Of a stretch of 64,000 nucleotides of DNA, positions 26,981 to 34,529 are shown one piece after another. Each line of letters begins with the position of its first letter. Positions within the stretch are counted from its first letter, which is position 1. The notes under the pieces were generated by a model. The model was not told the DNA's origin. It ran no database searches and saw only the letters and a list, made by a program, of their open reading frames with translations. Both the position numbers and the translations under genes were made by a program. The stretch comes from Crocinitomicaceae bacterium (GTDB lineage: Bacteria; Bacteroidota; Bacteroidia; Flavobacteriales_D; Crocinitomicaceae), in the NCBI GenBank assembly GCA_014762645.1, contig JABURP010000061.1, forward strand, positions 1-64,000, written 5' to 3'.

Positions 26981-27018
26981 TATGATGTTTGATCTATATG
27001 AAAGTGAGTTTCATCATA
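26981..27018. promoter_or_regulatory. Near-perfect FNR-type box nested in inverted repeats, usp/FKBP-queD-hemN intergenic
   Basis: TTGATCTATATGAA (26989-27002) differs from TTGAT-N4-ATCAA at one base. Its right half is part of a perfect inverted repeat ATGAAA-GTGAG-TTTCAT (26998-27014). Outer arms TATGATG (26981-26987) and CATCATA (27012-27018) also pair. The cluster can serve both the usp gene (minus) and the FKBP-queD-hemN operon (plus). Confidence 0.5.
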
Positions 27019-27056
27019 ATTTTTATATCTACTCCCATGAAATGCCCAATTCCTGC

Positions 27057-27064
27057 TATCTTTG
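27057..27064 (+). promoter_or_regulatory. -7 element TATCTTTG of the FKBP-queD-hemN operon
   Basis: This is a full match to TAnnTTTG, with the predicted transcript start near 27071, about 15 nt before the ATG at 27086. The FNR-type box centre lies about 75 bp upstream. Confidence 0.55.
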
Positions 27065-27085
27065 GGGTCGTTAAATTTTATTAAA

Positions 27086-27970
27086 ATGATCAAATATTTG
27101 TTATTTACACCGGCTGTTTTTCTTCTTTCATGTGGTGGTAGTTCAGAAGATGAATTGGATTACGAAGAAACTGAATATGATATCAAAATAAAGGATTATC
27201 TCGCCGATAAGGACTGGGATGTTGAGCGACAGGAAAGCGGGTTATATATTTATGTTGAAGAGGAAGGATCAGAAGAAAAACCGACTCAGGATTCATACAT
27301 GAAAATTATCTATGAAGGAAGACTTCTGGACGGAACTGTATTTGACGGCACTAATGGCGAATCCATTGAATTTGGTCATCCATTAGATTATACCATTGCC
27401 GGATGGAGAGAAGGTATTCCTCATTTTGGTAGAGGTGGTAAAGGTACATTGATCATTCCCCCGGATATGGGATACGGTGAAGAAGATATGGGACCCATCC
27501 CGGGTAATTCTGTAATTGTATTTGATATTGAAGTGGTTGATTTTGGTAACTCCCCACCTCCACCACCAGATTATTCAGAAGAAATAATCACGTATATGGA
27601 GATGAAGGACATGGATACATCAGATGCAATTGTTACACCTTCAGGTCTCTATGTACTAATTGAAAAAGAAGGAGGAGAAAGCAAACCTTCTGTACATGAT
27701 TATGTTACAATTCACTACACCGGTCGCCTAACAAATGATAACAAATTTGACGGTACTGAAGGTGAACCTGCTACTTTTCTATTAGGGAACTTAATTGCCG
27801 GTTGGAAAGAAGGTATTCCTTATTTTGGAGAAGGAGGCAAAGGGAAACTCATTATTCCACCATACCTTGGATATGGGTCTAGAGATACACCAGATATTCC
27901 TGCTAATTCAGTACTCGTTTTTGACATTGAACTAGTTAGCTTTTCAGCAACTCCACCTGAAGAAGGATAA
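27086..27970 (+). CDS. Tandem FKBP-type peptidyl-prolyl isomerase lipoprotein
   Basis: This encodes 294 residues. I chose the ATG at 27086; an earlier TTG overlaps the -7 element. The lipoprotein signal ends at Cys16 (FLLSC). Two FKBP domains (about 45-150 and 165-285) each contain the YEGRL/YTGRL, GTVFDGT/NKFDGT, GWREGIP/GWKEGIP, IIPP and VFDIE motifs. A proline-rich hinge joins them. It probably assists folding of exported proteins. It begins an operon with queD (2 bp downstream) and hemN. Confidence 0.93.
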   Translation: MIKYLLFTPAVFLLSCGGSSEDELDYEETEYDIKIKDYLADKDWDVERQESGLYIYVEEEGSEEKPTQDSYMKIIYEGRLLDGTVFDGTNGESIEFGHPLDYTIAGWREGIPHFGRGGKGTLIIPPDMGYGEEDMGPIPGNSVIVFDIEVVDFGNSPPPPPDYSEEIITYMEMKDMDTSDAIVTPSGLYVLIEKEGGESKPSVHDYVTIHYTGRLTNDNKFDGTEGEPATFLLGNLIAGWKEGIPYFGEGGKGKLIIPPYLGYGSRDTPDIPANSVLVFDIELVSFSATPPEEG

Positions 27971-27972
27971 GA

Positions 27973-28416
27973 ATGAATCTAAGGGTTTCCAAGACATTTG
28001 AATTTGAAACAGCCCACGCGTTATGGGGGTATGATGGGAAGTGTGCAAATATCCACGGGCATTCGTACCAACTTACCGTAACAATTTCCGGTAAGGTTAT
28101 CGAGGATATAAACGACCCAAAGTACGGAATGATCATTGATTTTGGTGATATAAAGAAAGTAGTGAAGAAAGAAATTGTGGATGTATACGACCATTGCTTG
28201 TTAGTACGGAAAAATACTCCACATGAAAAATATGCAGAGGTAGAAACTGCCTTTAAAAAGATCTGGTTAACCGATTTTCAACCAACTTGTGAGAATATGC
28301 TGATTGATATGATTCAGCGGTTAAAGGAAAGCTTACCAGGTCACATTGAACTAAAATATGCAAGGTTACAGGAGACCAGAAGCAGTTATGCTGAATGGTT
28401 AGCAGAGGAGAATTGA
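27973..28416 (+). CDS. queD: 6-carboxy-5,6,7,8-tetrahydropterin synthase
   Basis: This encodes 147 residues. Zinc ligands are His15 (ETAHAL), His28 and His30 (IHGHSY), the catalytic Cys is Cys24 (GKCANIHGH), and the substrate motif PTCENM is near residue 105. It catalyses the second step of 7-deazaguanine (queuosine) synthesis; the third enzyme, QueE, is at 63132. Its stop is 2 bp before hemN. Confidence 0.93.
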   Translation: MNLRVSKTFEFETAHALWGYDGKCANIHGHSYQLTVTISGKVIEDINDPKYGMIIDFGDIKKVVKKEIVDVYDHCLLVRKNTPHEKYAEVETAFKKIWLTDFQPTCENMLIDMIQRLKESLPGHIELKYARLQETRSSYAEWLAEEN

Positions 28417-28418
28417 TT

Positions 28419-29783
28419 ATGGCCGAAGCCTTTATTCAGAAATACAATATCCCGGGACCCAGGTACACATCCTATCCCACAGTTCCATTTTGGGACAAAG
28501 AAGGGATTTCAATAGACGATTGGAAACGCACCATGATTCGTGCGTTCAATGAGAGCAACAAGACGGAAGGAATTAGTCTTTACATCCACTTGCCGTTTTG
28601 TGAAAACTTATGTACGTTTTGCGGATGCCACAAACGCATCACCAAACGCCACGAAGTTGAAGAACCATATATTCAAACTGTCTTAAAAGAATGGGATCTT
28701 TATTGTGACTTACTCCCAGAAAGGCCGAGGATCAAAGAGATTCATTTGGGCGGTGGTACACCTACATTTTTTAGCCCTGAAAACCTGACAGAATTAATAG
28801 AAGGTATTTTAAAACGTGCTGATAAATGTGAACAATACGAGTTCTCATTTGAAGGTCACCCAAACAATACTACTCGGCAACATCTTGAAACCCTTTATAA
28901 GCTTGGATTTAAGAGAAATAGTTTTGGTGTTCAGGACTATGACCCGGTTGTTCAGAAAACAATCAATCGCATTCAACCATTTGAAAAAGTGGAACAAGCT
29001 ACTCAGGCTTCGCGAGAAATTGGATACACCTCTGTAAGTCACGATCTCGTGTTTGGACTGCCGCATCAAACCAAAGAGAGTATCATTGATACCATAACTA
29101 AAACCAAAGAATTAAAACCGGATCGTATTGCTTTTTATTCTTATGCTCATGTTCCCTGGATAAAAGGTGTGGGACAAAGAGGTTACGACGAAAAAGATCT
29201 TCCTTCAGCAGAAGAAAAACGCGTGTTGTACGAGACGGGCAAACGTATGTTGGATGAATTAGGGTATGTAGAGATTGGAATGGACCATTTTGCGCTGAAA
29301 TCTGACAATATGTATGAGGCCATGGTATCCAAATCGTTGCACCGAAATTTCATGGGTTATACGGCTGGGAAAACAAAGCTTATGATCGGCCTGGGAATGA
29401 GTTCTATTTCAGATAGCTGGTATAGCTTTGCGCAGAACGTAAAAACGGTGGAAGAATATCAGAAACTCGTAAATGAAGGTGAAATTCCTTTGCTACGTGG
29501 GCACTTGCTGACAGAAGAAGATCTGATCATCCGGGAACACATCCTCAATATCATGTGTCACTTTGAAACATCCTGGGAGGAAGATCGTCTGAAATTCCCG
29601 GAATTGGAAGAATGTTTGGAACGACTTTCTGAAATGGAAGCCGACGGCCTGGTAAAAATTAACGAAACAGGTCTTCAATTACCCGAACATGCACGTCCTT
29701 TTGTGAGAAACGTGTGTATGGCATTCGACTTAAGATTGGTGCGTAACAAACCTGAGACACGCATATTTTCCATGACGATTTAA
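28419..29783 (+). CDS. hemN: Oxygen-independent coproporphyrinogen III oxidase
   Basis: This encodes 454 residues. The ATG at 28419 is preferred to an overlapping upstream start because it follows queD by 2 bp and matches the family N-terminus (YNIPGPRYTSYPTVPFW). The radical-SAM site CENLCTFCGC (Cys61, 65, 68, 70) is the CX3CX2CXC pattern of genuine HemN rather than HemW. GGGTPTF and the C-terminal HemN domain follow. It makes haem without O2, which fits the FNR-type box upstream of the operon and the cbb3 oxidase nearby. Confidence 0.96.
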   Translation: MAEAFIQKYNIPGPRYTSYPTVPFWDKEGISIDDWKRTMIRAFNESNKTEGISLYIHLPFCENLCTFCGCHKRITKRHEVEEPYIQTVLKEWDLYCDLLPERPRIKEIHLGGGTPTFFSPENLTELIEGILKRADKCEQYEFSFEGHPNNTTRQHLETLYKLGFKRNSFGVQDYDPVVQKTINRIQPFEKVEQATQASREIGYTSVSHDLVFGLPHQTKESIIDTITKTKELKPDRIAFYSYAHVPWIKGVGQRGYDEKDLPSAEEKRVLYETGKRMLDELGYVEIGMDHFALKSDNMYEAMVSKSLHRNFMGYTAGKTKLMIGLGMSSISDSWYSFAQNVKTVEEYQKLVNEGEIPLLRGHLLTEEDLIIREHILNIMCHFETSWEEDRLKFPELEECLERLSEMEADGLVKINETGLQLPEHARPFVRNVCMAFDLRLVRNKPETRIFSMTI

Positions 29784-29975
29784 CAGGTTAGATTTTCGCT
29801 GGAATTCTTTTTTTTACTATGTATGCATAATTATTTATCCACAATAGCTAAACCGTTTAAAATTTACATACCCTAGTGTTTTCAGGCGTTTTTACGCTAT
29901 AAATGTTAATATCCGCTATTGACTCAGGCTTGCTTTTTTCGTAAATTGATGACACCACTTTTAAACCTCAATTTC
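29784..29975. other. Intergenic region with a single DnaA-box-like site
   Basis: TTATCCACA at 29835-29843 is a perfect DnaA 9-mer. I find no second box, no AT-rich unwinding cluster and no dnaA gene, so this is not called an origin. The rest of the interval is AT-rich without a clear promoter. Confidence 0.3.
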
Positions 29976-30347
29976 ATGAAAGCGACAGCAACAATTACAT
30001 TACTGATTTTCTCTGTTATATCATTCTCACAAACAGATTTTAGCGGAACGTGGTTCCTACCGGATGATGATCACAACACACCATTTGGATTAGAGTTTCA
30101 TGCTGATGGCAGGTTCACACAATTTGAAGTTGACCCAGAATCCAACAATGTTTATGAACGAATAGAAGGTAGTTATTACTTTGAAGAAGGAAGTAACCTA
30201 CTGGTTACAATCACCTGGTACGGAACCGAGGCCGTCACCTCTAAGTACGAATACAGCTTCAATAATGGCAACCTTATTCTGAAGCAAACTTACCCTAGCA
30301 CGTTTGCTTTAACGCTTGTTCGTGAATTGGATATTGCAGAGCTGTAA
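29976..30347 (+). CDS. Small secreted lipocalin-like protein
   Basis: This encodes 123 residues. The ATG at 29976 starts a signal peptide (MKATATITLLIFSVISFSQ). The mature part is short beta-strands with the N-terminal DFSGTWFLPDD and internal EFHADGRFTQF motifs seen in lipocalin-like small Bacteroidota proteins. Function is unknown. It stands 35 bp upstream of the GH25 gene, whose N-terminal half is also lipocalin-like, so the two may work together. Confidence 0.7.
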   Translation: MKATATITLLIFSVISFSQTDFSGTWFLPDDDHNTPFGLEFHADGRFTQFEVDPESNNVYERIEGSYYFEEGSNLLVTITWYGTEAVTSKYEYSFNNGNLILKQTYPSTFALTLVRELDIAEL

Positions 30348-30382
30348 GACTGTTCTGAAATAGGATCACTATATTTATTCCC

Positions 30383-31549
30383 ATGAAATTATGGTCTATC
30401 CTATTTGTATGTACGATACTTGTCAACCCAACCTTTGCACAAAACACGCTAGATGGTAGGTTTAAATTACAACAGGTTGTTTTTAAAGGGCAAGAGTTTT
30501 TTGACCGTTCAAAAGAGCCAAAAAATGAAGAGGACAAGCGTATTACGGTGATTTTTGCTACTGCTGATGAGCAGTTCAATGAACAAATGAATCAAAGACC
30601 ATACGACTTTTTCAAAAAATCTGAAATTACATTTTTGAAAGATTCTGTTTATGTACGTGTAGGAACTTCTGCTACTAACGGGACCTATCAGAATGAATTC
30701 CACTATGGATTTTTCAGTGTGATTCCCGATACAAATCTCATCACCTTTTCTATCGCCGGTAATCCACCAAAGGTTAACCAGTTTATTTATGAACTCAGGG
30801 ATAGTTTATTGATCCTAACCTCAATGAATCATCAATTAGTTGCTACGTATCAATGGCATCCCTATAAGATTGATGATCCTTACAATCAGCCTTGGAAAAA
30901 CTACAACGTTCCTATTATCATTGATGCTTATCATTTGAATGATATAGAGTGGGATGAACTTCTGATCGACCCAAAAGTTACCGCGGTTATTCATAAGGCA
31001 GGAGAAGGTACCATGGCAGACACAAAATATTCGGTGCGAAAATCAGCTGCTAAAAACCGAAATTTACTGTGGGGTTCCTATTTCCTGGGAACTGATGATA
31101 ACCCGGAGAAGCAAGCAGAATTATATTATAGCATCACGGGAAATGACTCAACCGAATTGCATTGTTTGGATTTGGAAGATGTTAACGCAAAGGGAAGGAT
31201 GAGCTTGAAGCAAGCGGAAAAATTCATAAAATGTTGGTTTGAACTAACAGGGAAATACCCTGTGTTATATTGCAATAAGGATGTGCTGAGTCAAATAAAT
31301 AAAAAGTACGGCCCAAAGAGCGTCTTTGCAAAGTGCCCCCTTTGGTATGCTCGTTTCCGTAAAGACATTCCGGATTGGGAAAGTTCAACCTGGGACACCT
31401 ATACATTTTGGCAATTTTCTTCTGAGATCAATTGCGAGCAAACGGGTGAGTGCCTTTACAATGTACCAGGTGTAAATTACGACATGGATGTTAATGTATA
31501 CAACGGTACTATATTTGAATTGAGGATATTTTGGCCGAATTTAGATTAA
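30383..31549 (+). CDS. Secreted lipocalin-like/GH25 muramidase fusion
   Basis: This encodes 388 residues. The signal peptide is MKLWSILFVCTILVNPTFAQ. Residues about 20-165 form a lipocalin-like beta domain. Residues about 175-388 match glycoside hydrolase family 25: IIDAYHLNDIEW at the first strand, VIHKAGEGTMADTKY, the DLED acid pair, YPVLYCNKDVL, PLWYARF and WQFSSE. GH25 enzymes cut the glycan of peptidoglycan, so a cell-wall lytic or remodelling role is likely. It ends at a hairpin terminator. Confidence 0.85.
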   Translation: MKLWSILFVCTILVNPTFAQNTLDGRFKLQQVVFKGQEFFDRSKEPKNEEDKRITVIFATADEQFNEQMNQRPYDFFKKSEITFLKDSVYVRVGTSATNGTYQNEFHYGFFSVIPDTNLITFSIAGNPPKVNQFIYELRDSLLILTSMNHQLVATYQWHPYKIDDPYNQPWKNYNVPIIIDAYHLNDIEWDELLIDPKVTAVIHKAGEGTMADTKYSVRKSAAKNRNLLWGSYFLGTDDNPEKQAELYYSITGNDSTELHCLDLEDVNAKGRMSLKQAEKFIKCWFELTGKYPVLYCNKDVLSQINKKYGPKSVFAKCPLWYARFRKDIPDWESSTWDTYTFWQFSSEINCEQTGECLYNVPGVNYDMDVNVYNGTIFELRIFWPNLD

Positions 31550-31559
31550 CAGCACTAAA

Positions 31560-31587
31560 AAACCGCCTCCATTTTTGAAGGCGGTTT
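31560..31587. terminator. Bidirectional hairpin terminator between the GH25 gene and dnaK
   Basis: The arms AAACCGCCT (31560-31568) and AGGCGGTTT (31579-31587) form a perfect 9-bp stem with a 10-nt loop. It serves the convergent GH25 (plus) and dnaK (minus) transcripts. Confidence 0.8.
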
Positions 31588-31610
31588 AGAAACCTGGAAC
31601 TTATTGTAAA

Positions 31611-33515
31611 TTATTCCTTCTCCTCATCTACTTCTTCAAAGTCTACATCTTCCGCATCTTGTCCGTCTTGTGTACCGTCTGCAGATCCGGAAGCTTCACC
31701 AGCTCCGTTATCGCCAGCTTGCTGATACATATCAGCTGAAGCCGCCTGGAACACGGTGTTTAGTTTCTCTATTGCTGTATCAATGGCTGCAATATCTTTA
31801 GCTTCGTGCGCTTTCTTCAACTCAGCCAATGCTTCGTCAATTGGGCCACGCTTATCTTCAGGTATTTTGTCGCCATATTCATTCAACTGCTTCTCAGTTT
31901 GGAAGATCAAAGCATCTGCCTGATTCAATTTATCTACTTCCTCTTTTTTCTTCTTATCTGTTTCAGCATTTTCCTCTGCTTCAGCTTTCATTCGTGCAAT
32001 TTCTTCTTCAGACAATCCGGAAGAAGCTTCAATTTTAATTGATTGCTCTTTTCCTGTTGCTTTGTCCTTCGCAGAAATACTCATGATTCCGTTCGCATCT
32101 ATATCAAAAGTTACCTCAATTTGCGGTTCACCTCTTCTAGCTGGTGGAATGTCAGCCAACTGGAATCTTCCAAGTGTTTTGTTGTCAGCGGCCATAGGTC
32201 GCTCACCTTGAAGCACATGGATATCAACAGCTGGTTGATTATCCGAAGCAGTTGAGAATACTTCTGATTTCTTAGTAGGGATTGTTGTATTAGCCTCAAT
32301 AAGTTTGGTCATTACTCCACCCATTGTTTCAATACCCAGTGATAATGGCGTTACATCCAATAGAAGTACATCTTTTACTTCTCCGGTTAAAACTCCACCC
32401 TGAATAGCAGCACCAACGGCAACCACCTCATCCGGGTTCACTCCTTTAGAAGGATCCTTTCCGAAGAATTTTTTCACTGCTTCCTGGATAGCCGGAATCC
32501 TTGTTGATCCACCTACCAAAATAATCTCGTCAATATCAGATGTTGATAACCCAGCACTTTTTAATGCAGTTTTACAAGGCTCAATGGTACGCTCTACCAA
32601 GTCAGCAATCAATTGCTCAAATACTGCTCTGGACAATGTTCTTACAAGGTGTTTTGGTACCCCGTCAACCGGCATGATATACGGTAGGTTAATCTCTGTT
32701 TGCGTTGAAGATGATAATTCAATCTTAGCCTTCTCTGCTGCTTCTTTCAAACGTTGAAGTGCCATAGGATCTTTTCTCAGGTCAAGACCTTCATCCTTCT
32801 TGAACTCATCTGCCAACCAGTTGATGATCTTGTCATCAACATCATCACCTCCAAGGTGTGTATCACCATCTGTTGATAATACTTCAAATACACCATCACC
32901 TAACTCTAATACAGATACGTCATGTGTACCTCCACCAAAGTCAAATACAATGATTTTTTGATCGGTTGATTTTTTATCAAGTCCATAAGCCAAAGCTGCG
33001 GCAGTTGGCTCGTTAATGATTCGCTTAACAGATAATCCGGCAATTTCTCCGGCTTCTTTGGTTGCCTGTCTTTGAGAATCATTAAAATAAGCAGGAACTG
33101 TAATCACAGCCTCAGTTACTTTTTGTCCTAAATAATCTTCTGCGGTCTTCTTCATTTTTTGAAGAATCATAGCAGAAATTTCTTGTGGAGTATAAAGTTT
33201 GTCGTCAATTTTTACACGTGGTGTGTTATTATCTCCTTTTACTACTTCGTACGGTACTCTTTCAATCTCTTTACTAACCTTATCATAACTGGTTCCCATA
33301 AATCGCTTAATCGAATAGATCGTTTTATGAGGATTCGTAATAGCCTGTCTTTTGGCAGGATCTCCAACCTTGCGTTCGCCTCCTTCAACGAAAGCAACTA
33401 CTGAAGGTGTCGTTCTCTTTCCCTCTGCATTGGTGATCACTACCGGCTCATTCCCCTCCATTACAGAAACGCATGAGTTGGTTGTTCCCAGATCGATTCC
33501 AATTATTTTACTCAT
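31611..33515 (-). CDS. dnaK: Chaperone DnaK (Hsp70)
   Basis: This encodes 634 residues. The ATG at 33515 is chosen for the canonical N-terminus [21 protein letters not shown]; the longer frame is not conserved-looking. The ATPase signatures [13 protein letters not shown] and [13 protein letters not shown], the substrate-binding domain and the acidic end [10 protein letters not shown] are all present. It stands alone here without dnaJ or grpE. Its upstream region carries a sigma-54-like promoter and TGACA repeats. Confidence 0.98.
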   Translation of the reverse strand: MSKIIGIDLGTTNSCVSVMEGNEPVVITNAEGKRTTPSVVAFVEGGERKVGDPAKRQAITNPHKTIYSIKRFMGTSYDKVSKEIERVPYEVVKGDNNTPRVKIDDKLYTPQEISAMILQKMKKTAEDYLGQKVTEAVITVPAYFNDSQRQATKEAGEIAGLSVKRIINEPTAAALAYGLDKKSTDQKIIVFDFGGGTHDVSVLELGDGVFEVLSTDGDTHLGGDDVDDKIINWLADEFKKDEGLDLRKDPMALQRLKEAAEKAKIELSSSTQTEINLPYIMPVDGVPKHLVRTLSRAVFEQLIADLVERTIEPCKTALKSAGLSTSDIDEIILVGGSTRIPAIQEAVKKFFGKDPSKGVNPDEVVAVGAAIQGGVLTGEVKDVLLLDVTPLSLGIETMGGVMTKLIEANTTIPTKKSEVFSTASDNQPAVDIHVLQGERPMAADNKTLGRFQLADIPPARRGEPQIEVTFDIDANGIMSISAKDKATGKEQSIKIEASSGLSEEEIARMKAEAEENAETDKKKKEEVDKLNQADALIFQTEKQLNEYGDKIPEDKRGPIDEALAELKKAHEAKDIAAIDTAIEKLNTVFQAASADMYQQAGDNGAGEASGSADGTQDGQDAEDVDFEEVDEEKE

Positions 33516-33562
33516 ATCTTTTGTGTTGTGTTTTCGATTATTGTTTTTCAATTTCTTAATGG

Positions 33563-33577
33563 TCAAGCATTATGCCA
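33563..33577 (-). promoter_or_regulatory. Sigma-54-like -24/-12 element upstream of dnaK
   Basis: The minus strand reads TGGCAT-N5-TTGA against the sigma-54 consensus TGGCAC-N5-TTGC, with GG and TG at the correct spacing. The predicted transcript start is near 33551 with a leader of about 36 nt. TGACA/TGTCA motifs at 33609, 33642 and 33664 could be activator sites. There is no TAnnTTTG element between here and the ATG. Confidence 0.4.
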
Positions 33578-33667
33578 TTGGAAAATATGACGGATATATC
33601 TTCAATTTTGTCAGTTAGGGGAGTAACAAGCCGTAGAAAGGTGACAGAACGGCATAAAAATACTGAC

Positions 33668-33803
33668 ATAAAAAAGAGCGATCCTCCGATCGCTCTTAGT
33701 CTTGGTTAAATCTCTCGGTAAGATGTGAAAGCTACTACACACTAATGAGTTGAACCGAGAGACCCTACAATACACATCTAATGTACATTGAGGTTCAAAA
33801 TGG
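33668..33803 (-). ncRNA. Candidate structured small RNA or leader with alternative pairings
   Basis: The minus strand has a promoter-like TTG (33838-33836), N18, TTATTTTG (33817-33810). A perfect 9-bp helix TCTCTCGGT/ACCGAGAGA (33762-33754 with 33719-33711) then encloses 34 nt. Next comes a strong terminator. A competing 7-bp helix TTGAACC/GGTTCAA (33798-33792 with 33756-33750) overlaps the first, so two mutually exclusive folds are possible. No plausible protein is encoded. It fills most of the 360-bp gap between dnaK and the LuxR-type regulator gene. Confidence 0.5.
33674..33697 (-). terminator. Strong intrinsic terminator (minus strand)
   Basis: A perfect 10-bp stem AAGAGCGATC/GATCGCTCTT with a 4-nt loop is followed on the minus strand by six T. 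It ends either the candidate RNA above or the 33876-36526 operon, and isolates dnaK from both. Confidence 0.85.
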
Positions 33804-33875
33804 TTCAGCCAAAATAAGAAATTTTTAGTTGAAAACAATATAAATCGATTAAAATTAGTACTTGCGGGGAGAAAA

Positions 33876-34529
33876 TCACTGGCTATCTATCAGTTCTTTA
33901 TTTTCAATACACCATTTATAGAGTGTATTGCTACCTCCTGTAAGCTCAAGCTTTTTGCAAATCCGACTACGGTAGTTTTCGACGCTTTTTTCAGTAACAA
34001 ACAATAGAGCGGCTATTTCTTTAGACGTTTTGTTTTGGGCAACCAACTTCAAGGTGTTTTTTTCTGCATTTGTCAATGAAGAAATGGCAGATCGAATTTG
34101 GCTCACCCGTTCATTGAATTTGGATCGGTTTTCCAAGTATGGCCGTAATTTTTTGCTGACAAAATTATGTTCTTCAATTACCTGTTTCAAACAATCAATT
34201 ATCTCAATACTGGAGTCCTCTTTTAACAAAAATCCATTCGCCCCTCTGTTAAAAGCTTCGTTAAAGAACAATTCGTCATTGTGCATAGTGAGGATTACAC
34301 TTTTACACTTGTACGATTGAGTATTGATGTGATCCAAAACATCAATTCCCGATTTTTCCGGCATATCTATATCCAAAATCACGATATCAAATTGATTTTT
34401 ATCAATGATCTCAATCGCCTCTTCACCGTTTTCTGCTTCCATGATGTCAGCATCCTGGTACTCATCACGAATCAATGCTACCAGTCCCTTCCTAAAAATC
34501 GGATGATCATCTACAGCCAATATCTTCAT
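33876..34529 (-). CDS. NarL/FixJ-family response regulator
   Basis: This encodes 217 residues: a receiver domain with phosphoacceptor Asp53 (VILDIDMPEKSG) and a LuxR-type helix-turn-helix (NKTSKEIAALLFVTEKSVENYRSRI, about 168-193). It overlaps the partner kinase gene by ATGA (34526-34529) and is coupled to it. Targets are unknown. Confidence 0.93.
   Translation of the reverse strand: MKILAVDDHPIFRKGLVALIRDEYQDADIMEAENGEEAIEIIDKNQFDIVILDIDMPEKSGIDVLDHINTQSYKCKSVILTMHNDELFFNEAFNRGANGFLLKEDSSIEIIDCLKQVIEEHNFVSKKLRPYLENRSKFNERVSQIRSAISSLTNAEKNTLKLVAQNKTSKEIAALLFVTEKSVENYRSRICKKLELTGGSNTLYKWCIENKELIDSQ

Noticed and set aside
29835-29843. DnaA box TTATCCACA, with dnaN 7 kb away, as a replication origin
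   Set aside because: Only one box is visible, with no dnaA gene, no box cluster and no AT-rich unwinding element; dnaN is often unlinked from the origin in this phylum.
33711-33800. tRNA-like GGTTCAA and loop patterns on the minus strand
   Set aside because: No acceptor stem, the putative T stem does not pair, and the seven-base loop has a pyrimidine where a purine is required after the anticodon.
33611-33838. Minus-strand open frame of 75 codons
   Set aside because: It needs a TTG start, has Cys/Phe-rich random composition, and runs through a terminator hairpin and the dnaK promoter.
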